Assembly: GCA_023450335.1 (NCBI GenBank)
Contig: JAEXHA010000107.1
Coordinates: forward strand, 1 to 13,161
Direction of reading: 5' to 3'
DNA: 13,161 nucleotides
Source of the DNA: Actinomycetes bacterium
Lineage (GTDB): Bacteria > Actinomycetota > Actinomycetes > Actinomycetales > Microbacteriaceae
The position numbers and the translations under genes are program-made. Position 1 is the first letter of the stretch, and each line of letters opens with the position of its first letter. Below, one piece after another: positions 1-7,304 of this stretch. Below the pieces are notes generated by a model. It was not told where the DNA came from. It saw nothing but the letters and a program-made list of their open reading frames with translations, and ran no database searches.

Positions 1-637
1 CGACGGCGCCGCGCGCGACCGGGCCTTCGCGGCGCTGGCCGCCGGCGACTACGCCTGGCTGTTCGTCACCAGCGCCGCGAGCGTCGAACAGCTCGTCGCC
101 CATGGCATCCACGTGCCCGCGACCACCCGGATCGCCGCAGGCGGCCGCGCCACGGCGCGCGCCGTGGCCGACGCGGGGTTCGAGGTCGAGTTCGTGCCGG
201 TCGGCCCGTCGTCGGCGGCCGCGATGATCACCCAGTGGTGCGTCGACCGGTCTCCGGCCGCCACCGGCCGCTGCCTCGTGCTGCGCAGCGACCTGGCCCT
301 GGCCGTCATCAGCGACGAGCTCGAGCTGCAGGGCTTCGACGTCGACGTGTGCATCGCCTACCGGACGATCGGCATCGATCTCGACCCGGCCGTGGCCGCC
401 GACCTGCGCGAGGGCCGCATCGACGTCGTCCTGCTGACCTCGCTGAGCGTCGCCCGCGAGCTGCGCAGGCAGGTGCCGCACGTGGCCGACAGGGTGCTGA
501 TCGCCTCGATCGGGCCCGGCACCACCCGCGACGCGACCAGACTGGGCTATACGGTCGCCTACACCGCGCAGACGCAGAGCGTCGACGCGCTGCTGGCCGA
601 ACTCGATGCCCGATCCACTTCGGAGGAGTCCGCATGA
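1..637 (+). CDS. hemD: uroporphyrinogen-III synthase (partial, 5' end outside window)
   Basis: Cyclises hydroxymethylbilane to uroporphyrinogen III, the branch point to heme, siroheme and cobalamin; a cytosolic enzyme. The first full codon is at base 2, and 211 residues are visible of a family usually near 250, so roughly 40-50 N-terminal residues lie to the left. The low-similarity HemD pattern is present: LFVTSAASVEQL near the visible start, a central TRIAAGGRATARAVADAGF strand/helix, VLLTSLSVARELRR, then ASIGPGTTRDATRLGY close to the C terminus. These match the family's V-T-S-x-x-S-V and I-G-P-x-T-x-x-x-x-x-x-G-Y segments. The stop TGA (635-637) overlaps the hemB ATG (634-636), indicating translational coupling. 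Sequence identity in this family is low, so the hemB/hemL neighbours strengthen the call. Confidence 0.9.
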   Translation, partial: DGAARDRAFAALAAGDYAWLFVTSAASVEQLVAHGIHVPATTRIAAGGRATARAVADAGFEVEFVPVGPSSAAAMITQWCVDRSPAATGRCLVLRSDLALAVISDELELQGFDVDVCIAYRTIGIDLDPAVAADLREGRIDVVLLTSLSVARELRRQVPHVADRVLIASIGPGTTRDATRLGYTVAYTAQTQSVDALLAELDARSTSEESA

Positions 638-1629
638 GCACGTTCCCCACCCGCCGCCTGCGCCGCCTGCGCGGCACGCCGGCCCTGCGACGCCTCGCCG
701 CGGAGACCACGCTGTCGCCCGCGCGCCTCGTGCTGCCGGTGTTCGTCAAGGAAGGGGCCACGGCGGCCGTGCCCATCGCGAGCATGCCCGGCGTGGCGCA
801 GCACCCGCTCGACGCGCTTCCGGCCGTGGTCGAGGCCGCGGCCGCGGCGGCGGTGGGCGGCATCATGCTCTTCGGCGTCCCGGCCACGCGCGATGCGACC
901 GGCAGCGGGGCCGTCGACCCCGACGGCATCCTCAACCGCGCCATCACCGTCGCGCGCGATGCCGCCGCGGGCCGCCTCACCGTGCAGGCCGATCTGTGCC
1001 TGGACGAGTTCACCGATCACGGCCACTGCGGCGTGCTGGCCGCCGACGGCAGCGTCGACAACGACGCGACCCTGGAGATCTATGCGCGGATGGGCGTGGC
1101 GCAGGCCCGCGCCGGCGCCGACGTGCTGGGACTGTCGGGCATGATGGACGGCCAGGTGGCCGCCGTGCGGACCGCCCTCGACGCCGCAGGGTTCGCGCAT
1201 GTGGCGATCCTGGCCTATGCCGCGAAGTACGCGTCGGCGTTCTACGGGCCCTTCCGCGACGCCGTCGAGTCGACGCTCACCGGCGACCGTCGCACATACC
1301 AGCTCGATCCGGGCAACGGCCGCGAGGGCGTCGAAGAGGCGCTCGCAGACATCGCCGAGGGCGCCGACGTGGTCATGGTCAAGCCCGCGGGCCCCTACCT
1401 CGACGTTCTCGCCCGCGTCGCCGACGTCTCGGCGGTGCCGGTGTGGGCCTACCAGGTGTCGGGGGAGTACGCCCTCATCGAGCACGCTGCCGCCGCCGGC
1501 CTCATCGACCGCGATCGTGCGATCGGCGAGACGCTGCTGGGCATCCGCCGCGCCGGCGCCGAGGTCATCCTCACCTACTGGGCACTGGAGGTGGCGGCGT
1601 GGCTGCGGGACGGGAAGGAACTCGGATGA
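634..1629 (+). CDS. hemB: porphobilinogen synthase (5-aminolevulinate dehydratase)
   Basis: Condenses two 5-aminolevulinate molecules to porphobilinogen; a cytosolic homo-oligomer. It has 331 residues, normal for the family. The two Schiff-base lysines are visible: K198 in AYAAKYASAFYGPFR and K250 in VMVKPAGPYLD, the second being catalytic. The metal-site segment runs from D120 to G133 (DLCLDEFTDHGHCG): Cys at 122 and 132 but Asp at 124, where the fully zinc-type enzymes have a third Cys. This is a mixed metal site rather than the all-Cys or all-Asp form. The start is fixed by GGAGGAG at 622-628, five bases before ATG 634, and by the 4-base overlap with hemD. The end overlaps hemL by ATGA (1626-1629). 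Confidence 0.98.
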   Translation: MSTFPTRRLRRLRGTPALRRLAAETTLSPARLVLPVFVKEGATAAVPIASMPGVAQHPLDALPAVVEAAAAAAVGGIMLFGVPATRDATGSGAVDPDGILNRAITVARDAAAGRLTVQADLCLDEFTDHGHCGVLAADGSVDNDATLEIYARMGVAQARAGADVLGLSGMMDGQVAAVRTALDAAGFAHVAILAYAAKYASAFYGPFRDAVESTLTGDRRTYQLDPGNGREGVEEALADIAEGADVVMVKPAGPYLDVLARVADVSAVPVWAYQVSGEYALIEHAAAAGLIDRDRAIGETLLGIRRAGAEVILTYWALEVAAWLRDGKELG

Positions 1630-2930
1630 CCGGCAACGACGAGCTGTTCGCCCGCGCCCAACAGGTCATTCCCGGCGGCGTGGATTCGCCCGTCCGCGCC
1701 TACGGATCGGTCGGCGGCGTCCCGCGCTTCTTCGTCTCCGGGCACGGCCCGTATCTCGTCGACGCCGACGGGCGCGAATACGTCGACCTCGTCGCGGGGT
1801 GGGGGCCGGCCCTGCTCGGGCATGCCCACCCCGCCGTGGTCGATGCCGTCGTGACCGCCGCCGGGCGCGGCCTCGGGTTCGGCGCTCCCAACCCCGCCGA
1901 GGCCGAGCTCGCCGCACTCATCCGCGACCGGGTGCCCGCCGCGCAGAAGGTCCGTCTCGTGTCCACGGGCACCGAGGCGACCATGACCGCGATCCGGCTC
2001 GCCCGCGGCGCGACGGGCCGCGACCTGCTCGTGAAGTTCGCCGGCCATTACCACGGCCACTCCGACGGACTGCTCGCACAGGCCGGGTCGGGCCTGGCCA
2101 CCTTCGCGCTGCCGGGTTCGGCGGGCGTGCCCGAGGCCATCGCGGCCCAGACCCTCGTCGTGCCCTACAACGACCGCGACGCGCTCACCGCAGTGTTCGC
2201 GGCGCACCCCGGCCGCATCGCCGCGGTCATCACCGAGGCCGCCGGCGCCAACATGGGCGTCGTGCCGCCCGAGGCCGGCTTCACGACCTTCCTCGCCGAG
2301 ACGGTGCGCGCCCACGGCGCGCTGTTGATCAGCGACGAGGTGCTCACCGGCTTCCGTGCCTCCGCGGCGGGCTACGCCGGCGTGCTCCACGCCGCCGGGG
2401 AGGACGTCGTGCCCGACCTGGTCACGTTCGGCAAGGTGATCGGCGGGGGGATGCCGGTGGCCGCCGTCGCGGGCCGGGCCGACATCATGGACCTGCTCGC
2501 CCCGACCGGCCCGGTGTACCAGGCCGGCACGCTGTCGGGCAATCCCGTCGCCGTGGCCGCGGGGCTGGCGACGCTGCGGCTGGCCGACGCCGAGGTGTAC
2601 GGGCGGCTACAGACCGCGGCATCCACTGTCGCGACCGCCGTCGCCGACGCCCTGACCGCGGCCGGCGTGCCGCACGCCCTCCAGTGGGCCGGCACGCTGT
2701 TCAGCGTCTTCTGGGGCGCCGAGGTGGCCGGGGGAGTGCCGGACTACGCGACCGCGCAGCGGCAGGACACCGCCGCGTACGGGCGCTTCTTCCACGCGAT
2801 GCTGGATGCCGGGGTCTCGCTGCCGCCCTCGGCGTTCGAGGCGTGGTTCGTCACCGCCGCTCACGACGACGCCGCCATCGCCCGGATCGTCGCGGCGCTG
2901 CCGGCGGCCGCGCGTGCTGCCGCCGGGTGA
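1626..2930 (+). CDS. hemL: glutamate-1-semialdehyde 2,1-aminomutase
   Basis: PLP enzyme of aminotransferase class III that turns glutamate-1-semialdehyde into 5-aminolevulinate, feeding HemB. Its presence implies the C5 (glutamyl-tRNA) route. It has 434 residues, typical length. Visible motifs are IPGGVDSPVRA at the N terminus, STGTEATMTAIRLARG (cofactor phosphate region), GHYHGHSDGLL, the cofactor Asp in ISDEVLTGFR, the PLP lysine K270 in TFGKVIGGGMP, and the gating-loop segment QAGTLSGNPVA. The motif set, including the mutase-type GTLSGNP loop, separates it from ordinary omega-aminotransferases. AAGGA at 1615-1619 is a good ribosome site; the ATGA overlap with hemB suggests coupling. It is the last gene of the heme operon here, followed by a 120-base gap. 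Confidence 0.98.
   Translation: MTGNDELFARAQQVIPGGVDSPVRAYGSVGGVPRFFVSGHGPYLVDADGREYVDLVAGWGPALLGHAHPAVVDAVVTAAGRGLGFGAPNPAEAELAALIRDRVPAAQKVRLVSTGTEATMTAIRLARGATGRDLLVKFAGHYHGHSDGLLAQAGSGLATFALPGSAGVPEAIAAQTLVVPYNDRDALTAVFAAHPGRIAAVITEAAGANMGVVPPEAGFTTFLAETVRAHGALLISDEVLTGFRASAAGYAGVLHAAGEDVVPDLVTFGKVIGGGMPVAAVAGRADIMDLLAPTGPVYQAGTLSGNPVAVAAGLATLRLADAEVYGRLQTAASTVATAVADALTAAGVPHALQWAGTLFSVFWGAEVAGGVPDYATAQRQDTAAYGRFFHAMLDAGVSLPPSAFEAWFVTAAHDDAAIARIVAALPAAARAAAG
2617..2626 (+). repeat. interspersed 10-mer CGGCATCCAC, copy 1 (in hemL)
   Basis: Exact copy of a 10-mer found five times in the window; here it reads Ala-Ala-Ser-Thr in the hemL frame, using GCA and TCC codons that are uncommon in this gene. 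Confidence 0.5.
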
Positions 2931-2961
2931 GGCCGGACTTCGGGTACTTTCTCCCAGCGCA

Positions 2962-2979
2962 TGTGAGTTCCGGCTCACA
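2962..2979. terminator. inverted repeat TGTGAG-N6-CTCACA after hemL (candidate terminator or operator)
   Basis: A perfect 6-bp inverted repeat with the 6-base centre TTCCGG lies 31 bases after the hemL stop and 37 bases before the candidate rsmA -35 region. As RNA it gives a 6-bp stem with a 6-base loop, but no U-tract follows, so intrinsic termination would be weak. It is the only clear secondary structure in the 2931-3050 gap. It could instead be a protein-binding site. Confidence 0.35.
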
Positions 2980-3016
2980 CACGGCGTTGGCCAGCGGGGC
3001 ACCAGTGGGCTCGCCG

Positions 3017-3050
3017 TTGTACTTCGTGCCGCGTCGGTAGGCTGGAGCGC
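3017..3050 (+). promoter_or_regulatory. candidate promoter for leaderless rsmA transcript
   Basis: TAGGCT (3038-3043) fits the actinobacterial -10 pattern TANNNT and ends 7 bases before ATG 3051, the distance from a -10 box to a transcription start. Transcription would then begin at the A of the start codon. A possible but poorly spaced -35, TTGTAC, is at 3017-3022 with a 15-base spacer. GGAG (3044-3047) sits in the remaining gap, so a Shine-Dalgarno role cannot be excluded. Confidence 0.55.
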
Positions 3051-3902
3051 ATGTCCGTGACCCTGCTCGGTGCCGCCGAGATCCGTGCGCTCGCCGCCGA
3101 ACTCGACGTCACGCCGACCAAGAAGCTCGGGCAGAACTTCGTCGTCGACGCGAACACGGTCCGCAAGATCGTGCACGCGGCCAAGGTCACGGCAGCCGAC
3201 CGCGTCGTCGAGGTGGGGCCGGGGCTCGGTTCGCTGACACTCGCGATCCTCGAGACCGGCGCGCCCGTCACGGCCGTCGAGATCGACCACCGCCTCGCCG
3301 AGCGCCTGCCCGCCACCGCGCGGGCCCACGGCGTGCCCGCCGGTGCCCTCACCGTCGTCGACTCCGATGCGCTGCGGGTGACCGCATTGCCCGGTGACCC
3401 CAACGTGCTCGTGGCCAACCTGCCCTACAACGTCAGCGTGCCGGTGCTGCTGCACTTCATGGAGACCTTCCCGGGGCTTCAGCGCGGCGTCGTCATGGTG
3501 CAGGCCGAAGTCGGCGAGCGTCTCGCCGCGCCGCCGGGATCGAAGGTGTACGGCGCGCCCAGCGTGAAGGCGGCCTGGTACGGCGCGTGGCGGCTGACCG
3601 GCACCGTCTCACGCCAGGTGTTCTGGCCGGTGCCCAACGTCGACAGCGTGCTCGTCGCTTTCGAACGCGACCCGCAGCCCCGCGGCGACGACGACGAACG
3701 CGCCCGCACCTTCCGCATCGTCGACGCCGCCTTCCAGCAGCGCCGCAAGATGCTGCGCCAGGCGCTGTCGGGCGCGCTGGGCGGATCGGCGGCCCAGGCC
3801 AGCGCTGTGCTCGAAACCGCCGGCGTCGACCCCACCGCGCGCGGCGAGCAGCTCACGATCGACGACTTCGTGGCCGTTGCGCGCGTCGCCGCCGCACACT
3901 GA
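3051..3902 (+). CDS. rsmA: 16S rRNA (adenine(1518)-N6/adenine(1519)-N6)-dimethyltransferase
   Basis: Uses S-adenosylmethionine to dimethylate two adjacent adenines in the 3'-terminal helix of 16S rRNA late in 30S assembly (also called KsgA; its loss gives kasugamycin resistance in other bacteria). It has 283 residues, normal length. Motifs: TKKLGQNFVVD (23-33), the N-terminal signature of the KsgA/Dim1 family; the SAM-binding loop VVEVGPGLGSLT (52-63); an acidic ribose-binding VEID; and the catalytic motif NLPYN (123-127), followed by FWPVPNVDSVLV. The QRRKMLRQAL segment of the C-terminal domain is intact. The start at 3051 is set by the -10-like box just upstream; no other start gives the complete N-terminal motif at the expected distance. 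The usual actinobacterial partner ispE follows, but one gene later. Confidence 0.97.
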   Translation: MSVTLLGAAEIRALAAELDVTPTKKLGQNFVVDANTVRKIVHAAKVTAADRVVEVGPGLGSLTLAILETGAPVTAVEIDHRLAERLPATARAHGVPAGALTVVDSDALRVTALPGDPNVLVANLPYNVSVPVLLHFMETFPGLQRGVVMVQAEVGERLAAPPGSKVYGAPSVKAAWYGAWRLTGTVSRQVFWPVPNVDSVLVAFERDPQPRGDDDERARTFRIVDAAFQQRRKMLRQALSGALGGSAAQASAVLETAGVDPTARGEQLTIDDFVAVARVAAAH

Positions 3903-3918
3903 GGCGGCGGTCTCCCAC

Positions 3919-3947
3919 CCGGTCGGACCGGTCGGTAGCCTGGAGCG
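3919..3947 (+). promoter_or_regulatory. candidate promoter for leaderless aldo/keto reductase transcript
   Basis: TAGCCT (3936-3941) ends 6 bases before ATG 3948, and the block GGTAGCCTGGAGCG nearly matches the one before rsmA. Directly upstream is a tandem 8-mer, CCGGTCGG at 3919-3926 and again at 3928-3935. No good -35 is visible. The 45-base rsmA/reductase gap holds nothing else. Confidence 0.5.
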
Positions 3948-5021
3948 ATGACCGACAGCGCAGACCGCTTCCCGCCCACCCGCGGTGGAGACCTCCACCG
4001 GCCCTACACGGCGGCATCCACCCGGTACGACGCAGCCTCCTTCCGTCAGGTCGGCGACAGCGGGCTCTACCTGCCGCCGATATCGCTGGGCCTGTGGTGG
4101 AACTTCGGCGACAACATCCCGTTCGACAACCAGCGGGCGCTGCTGCGCCACGCCTTCGACCGCGGCATCACCCACTTCGACCTCGCGAACAACTACGGGC
4201 CGCCGTACGGATCGGCCGAGACGAACTTCGGCCGGATGATGCGCGAGGACTTCGCTCCCTACCGTGACGAGCTCATCATCTCGTCCAAGGCCGGCTGGGA
4301 CATGTGGCCCGGACCCTACGGCACGCTGGGCTCGCGCAAGTATGTGCTCGCCAGTGCCGAGCAGTCGCTGCAGCGCATGAACCTCGACTACGTCGACATC
4401 TTCTACTCGCACCGCTACGACCCCGTCACCCCCATCGAGGAGACGATCGGTGCGCTGGACACTCTCGTGAAGCAGGGCAAGGCGCTGTACGTCGGCATCT
4501 CGTCCTACAGTGCCGAGCACACGGCGGCCGCGAAGGCCGTCGCGCGCAGCCTGAGCACGCCCCTCGTGATCCACCAGCCGGCCTATTCGATCCTCAATCG
4601 CTGGGTCGAAGACGGGTTGACCGGAGTGCTCCGCCAGGAGGGCATGGGGGCGATCGCGTTCACACCGCTCGCGCAGGGCCTGCTGACCGGCAAGTATCTC
4701 GGCGACGGCACCGCGCAGCGCGCTCAGCAGCGGTCGTCGCTGCCGCAGGAGCGCCTGAGCGAACACGGCCTCGCTTCGCTGCGCAGCCTCAACCTCATCG
4801 CCGAACGGCGCGGTCAGACCCTCGCGCAGATGGCGATCCAGTGGGTGCTGCGCGACCCGGTGGTCACCTCCGCCCTCATCGGCGCCTCACGGCCCGAACA
4901 GCTCGACGAGAACGTCGCCGCCCTGACCGGCCCCGCGTTCGACACCGAGGAGCTCGAGCGCATCGACGCGCTCAGCGACAGCATCCACGTCGACCTGTGG
5001 GCCGAATCGACGAACGCGTGA
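3948..5021 (+). CDS. aldo/keto reductase, YghZ/AKR14-like
   Basis: NADPH-dependent reductase of the aldo/keto reductase TIM-barrel superfamily, with 357 residues. The catalytic tetrad is visible: D78 and Y83 in HFDLANNYG, K114 in ISSKAGWDMWPGPYG, H155 in DIFYSHRYDP. Later segments GAIAFTPLAQGLLTGKYL and WVLRDPVVTSALIGASRPEQL are the usual cofactor-binding parts. The WDMWPGPYG and FYSHRYDP segments resemble Escherichia coli YghZ (L-glyceraldehyde 3-phosphate reductase) and potassium-channel beta-subunit-like AKRs. The substrate cannot be read from sequence; small aldehydes such as glyceraldehyde phosphate or methylglyoxal are plausible. It has its own start-site promoter motif, sits between rsmA and ispE, and overlaps ispE by GTGA (5018-5021), so ispE is probably expressed from this gene's transcript. 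Confidence 0.93.
   Translation: MTDSADRFPPTRGGDLHRPYTAASTRYDAASFRQVGDSGLYLPPISLGLWWNFGDNIPFDNQRALLRHAFDRGITHFDLANNYGPPYGSAETNFGRMMREDFAPYRDELIISSKAGWDMWPGPYGTLGSRKYVLASAEQSLQRMNLDYVDIFYSHRYDPVTPIEETIGALDTLVKQGKALYVGISSYSAEHTAAAKAVARSLSTPLVIHQPAYSILNRWVEDGLTGVLRQEGMGAIAFTPLAQGLLTGKYLGDGTAQRAQQRSSLPQERLSEHGLASLRSLNLIAERRGQTLAQMAIQWVLRDPVVTSALIGASRPEQLDENVAALTGPAFDTEELERIDALSDSIHVDLWAESTNA
4012..4021 (+). repeat. interspersed 10-mer CGGCATCCAC, copy 2 (in the reductase gene)
   Basis: Exact copy, again in the Ala-Ala-Ser-Thr reading, in the poorly conserved N-terminal extension of the aldo/keto reductase. Confidence 0.5.
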
Positions 5022-5944
5022 GCCTCGCCTTCATCGCCGACCGCGTGCACGTGCGCGCGCCCGGAAAGCTCAACGTGTACTTCGACGTGGGCGAGGTGCA
5101 GGCCGACGGCTACCATCCGGTCGCCTCGGTCTACCAGGCCGTCTCGCTGTACGAGGACGTCGTGGCCACACCGGCCGACGACTTCACCGTCAGCGTCACC
5201 GGCGACGTCGATGTGACGGGCGTCCCGCTGGACGACTCCAACCTCGCGCTCCGGGCCGCCCGCCTGGTCGCGCGCGCGGCTGAGGTCGAAACCGGCGTGC
5301 ACCTCGAGATCCACAAGGGCGTTCCGGTCGCCGGCGGCATGGGCGGCGGTTCGGCCGACGCGGCCGCGACACTCGTGGCCTGCAACGAGCTGTGGGGGGC
5401 GCCGCTGTCGAGCACGGATCTGCACGAGTTGGCGGCCGACCTGGGCGCCGACGTGCCGTTCGCGCTGCTGGGCGGCACCGCCGTGGGCACCGGCCGCGGC
5501 GATGAGCTGGCCCCGGCGCTGGCCCGCGGCCGCATCGACTGGGTGCTGGTCACCCACCGCGACGGGTTGTCCACCCCCGCGGTGTACGGACATCTCGATG
5601 TGCTGCGCGGCGCCGCCGACATCGCCCCGGCGCGCGGTGTGCCCCGCGTCGACGCGGCCGTGCTGCAGGCTTTGCGAGCGGGGGATGCCGGGGCTCTGGC
5701 CGAGGTGGTCCACAACGACCTGCAGGCGGCGGCCCTGGCGCTGCGCCCCGATCTGGCCGCGGTCCTCGCCGACGGCCGCGATGTCGGCGGACGCGGGGGC
5801 CTCGTCTCGGGATCAGGGCCCACCGTCGCGTTCCTCGCGGACGATCCCGCCCACGCGGCCGAGGTCACCGGCGCTCTGATCGCTCGCGGCCACGACGCCT
5901 TCGCCGTGCACGGCCCCGTTCCCGGCGCTCGCGTCCTCGGCTGA
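5018..5944 (+). CDS. ispE: 4-diphosphocytidyl-2-C-methyl-D-erythritol kinase
   Basis: GHMP kinase that phosphorylates CDP-methylerythritol in the MEP pathway to isoprenoid precursors. It has 308 residues from the GTG at 5018, close to family length. Motif 1 is RAPGKLNVYF with K17; the ATP loop is PVAGGMGGGSADAAAT (from P103); the catalytic Asp is D145 in LGADVPFAL; and the C-terminal GHMP motif is SGSGPTVAFL (S264-L273). I chose GTG 5018 because it overlaps the reductase stop (GTGA), which fits coupled translation. No Shine-Dalgarno is visible. GTG 5045 is a possible later start that still keeps K17's motif. rsmA and ispE are neighbours in many actinobacteria; here a reductase gene separates them. 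Confidence 0.96.
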   Translation: MSLAFIADRVHVRAPGKLNVYFDVGEVQADGYHPVASVYQAVSLYEDVVATPADDFTVSVTGDVDVTGVPLDDSNLALRAARLVARAAEVETGVHLEIHKGVPVAGGMGGGSADAAATLVACNELWGAPLSSTDLHELAADLGADVPFALLGGTAVGTGRGDELAPALARGRIDWVLVTHRDGLSTPAVYGHLDVLRGAADIAPARGVPRVDAAVLQALRAGDAGALAEVVHNDLQAAALALRPDLAAVLADGRDVGGRGGLVSGSGPTVAFLADDPAHAAEVTGALIARGHDAFAVHGPVPGARVLG

Positions 5945-5972
5945 ACCGCTCACCACGCACAGGAAGACCCGC

Positions 5973-7286
5973 ATGACCGATCTGAACACCCGCCACCACA
6001 CCGCCCCCGTCGACGCCGACCTCGTCGCCGCACTGCGCGACCGCGGTCTCGAGGTACGACGCGAAGACGACGCCGACGCCGCGCAGGTGGCCGGCTGGCA
6101 GCAGGCCGTCGTCCGCGGTTTCCTCGACGCCGAGCCGTCCGACCTCCAGCGCGAGACCTCGTTCGCACGCGGCGGCTACCGTCGCAAGGTCGGCGTGCAC
6201 GATCCCCAGACCCCGCAGCCCGAGATCCCCGTCGCGACCTTCGCCTCGTGGATCGCCGGCCTGAGTCTTCCCGGCGGCACCACGGTGCCCGCCTGCGCCA
6301 TCAGCGCCGTCACCGTGGCACCCACGCACCGACGGCAGGGTCTGCTGCGCGGGGTCATGGGCGCGGAGCTGTGCACGGCCGCGGCCGCAGGCGTGCCCAT
6401 CGCCGCGCTCACCGTGAGCGAGTCGGGCATCTACGGCCGGTTCGGGTTCGGTCCGGCCGCCCCCGTCACCTCGTGGCGCCTCAACGTCCGCCGCGCGGGT
6501 TGGATCGGCCCGCACGCTCCCGGCCGCATCGACTTCGTCACCCGCGAACGTGCCCGCGAGCTGGTGCGCGATCTGCATGAGCGCATCTGGCGCGGCACGG
6601 CCGGGGAGATCCACCTCGTCGACGACCACGCCGACCGCAAGACCCGCACCCGGCCCGACGCCGAGAAGGCCGGCGAGCTGCGCGCACTGCAATACCGTTC
6701 GTCCGACGGCCGCGTCGACGGGCTGGTCACCTACACGGTGCGGGAGAACCACGATGACTTCGCCGACTCGACCCTGCGCGTGGTCGCCCTCATCGCGGCG
6801 ACCGACGAGGCATACGCCGGGCTCTGGCGATTCCTGCTGTCGATGGATCTCATCGGCACGATCGAGGCGGGCGAACTGTCCGTCGACGAGCCGCTGTGGT
6901 GGATGATCGCCGACCAGCGCGCGGCGCGGATCACGGTGCGCGACCACCACTACCTGCGCATCCTCGACGTGGCCGCGGTCCTGACCGCGCGCCGCTATGA
7001 CCGCGCCGACCGGATCGTGCTCGAGGTCGACGACCCGCTCGGGTTCGCCCACGGTCGCCACGTGCTGACCGCCGACGAGGACGGCCACGCCACCGTGACT
7101 TCCGGCGGCGCCACCGCCGACGACCCCGTGGTGCGACTGGGTGTCGCCGAGCTGTCGGCCATCGTGCTCGGCGGCGTGTCGGCCGTCACGCTCGCCCGTG
7201 CCGGCCGCGTGCACGCCGACGATCCCGAGCGTGTCGCGCGCCTGTTCGCCTGGCCGACCCCGCCGCGGCTCAGCTACTGGTACTGA
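5973..7286 (+). CDS. Eis-like GNAT family N-acetyltransferase
   Basis: Predicted acetyl-CoA-dependent N-acetyltransferase of the Eis architecture: an N-terminal GNAT domain, a second GNAT-like domain and a C-terminal SCP2-like domain, 437 residues in all. The acetyl-CoA loop is VAPTHRRQGLLRGVMG (115-130). The family segment SESGIYGRFGFGPA follows, with Y154 at the place of the Eis general-acid tyrosine. The protein ends in SYWY; in Eis the C-terminal carboxylate acts in catalysis, so an aromatic end at the natural terminus is consistent. ATG 5973 has AGGA at 5961-5964 and lies 28 bases after ispE, probably in the same transcript. Eis proteins of mycobacteria acetylate aminoglycosides and proteins; the substrate here is unknown, and many environmental actinobacteria carry such genes without a resistance role. 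Confidence 0.88.
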   Translation: MTDLNTRHHTAPVDADLVAALRDRGLEVRREDDADAAQVAGWQQAVVRGFLDAEPSDLQRETSFARGGYRRKVGVHDPQTPQPEIPVATFASWIAGLSLPGGTTVPACAISAVTVAPTHRRQGLLRGVMGAELCTAAAAGVPIAALTVSESGIYGRFGFGPAAPVTSWRLNVRRAGWIGPHAPGRIDFVTRERARELVRDLHERIWRGTAGEIHLVDDHADRKTRTRPDAEKAGELRALQYRSSDGRVDGLVTYTVRENHDDFADSTLRVVALIAATDEAYAGLWRFLLSMDLIGTIEAGELSVDEPLWWMIADQRAARITVRDHHYLRILDVAAVLTARRYDRADRIVLEVDDPLGFAHGRHVLTADEDGHATVTSGGATADDPVVRLGVAELSAIVLGGVSAVTLARAGRVHADDPERVARLFAWPTPPRLSYWY

Positions 7287-7288
7287 CG

Positions 7289-7304
7289 CCGTAGCCTGGA
7301 GGGG
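7289..7304 (+). promoter_or_regulatory. candidate promoter for leaderless ABC-F transcript
   Basis: TAGCCT (7292-7297) ends 7 bases before ATG 7305, within the block CCGTAGCCTGGAGGGG. This is the third copy of the same arrangement in the window. It occupies nearly all of the 18-base gap after the acetyltransferase gene, so any -35 would lie in that gene's last codons; I see no good match there. Confidence 0.5.

Noticed and set aside
2962..2979. CRP/GlxR site reading of the TGTGA...TCACA repeat
   Set aside because: The spacer between TGTGA and TCACA is 8 bases rather than the 6 required for that family, so I do not call a CRP/GlxR site.
1199..3040. Long plus-strand frame across hemB and hemL in another phase
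   Set aside because: Arg/Pro/Ser-rich composition typical of an out-of-phase read; hemB and hemL fully explain the region.
5973..7286. Calling the Eis-like gene an aminoglycoside-resistance determinant
   Set aside because: Family membership is clear but substrate is not; many Eis homologues in environmental actinobacteria have no shown resistance role.
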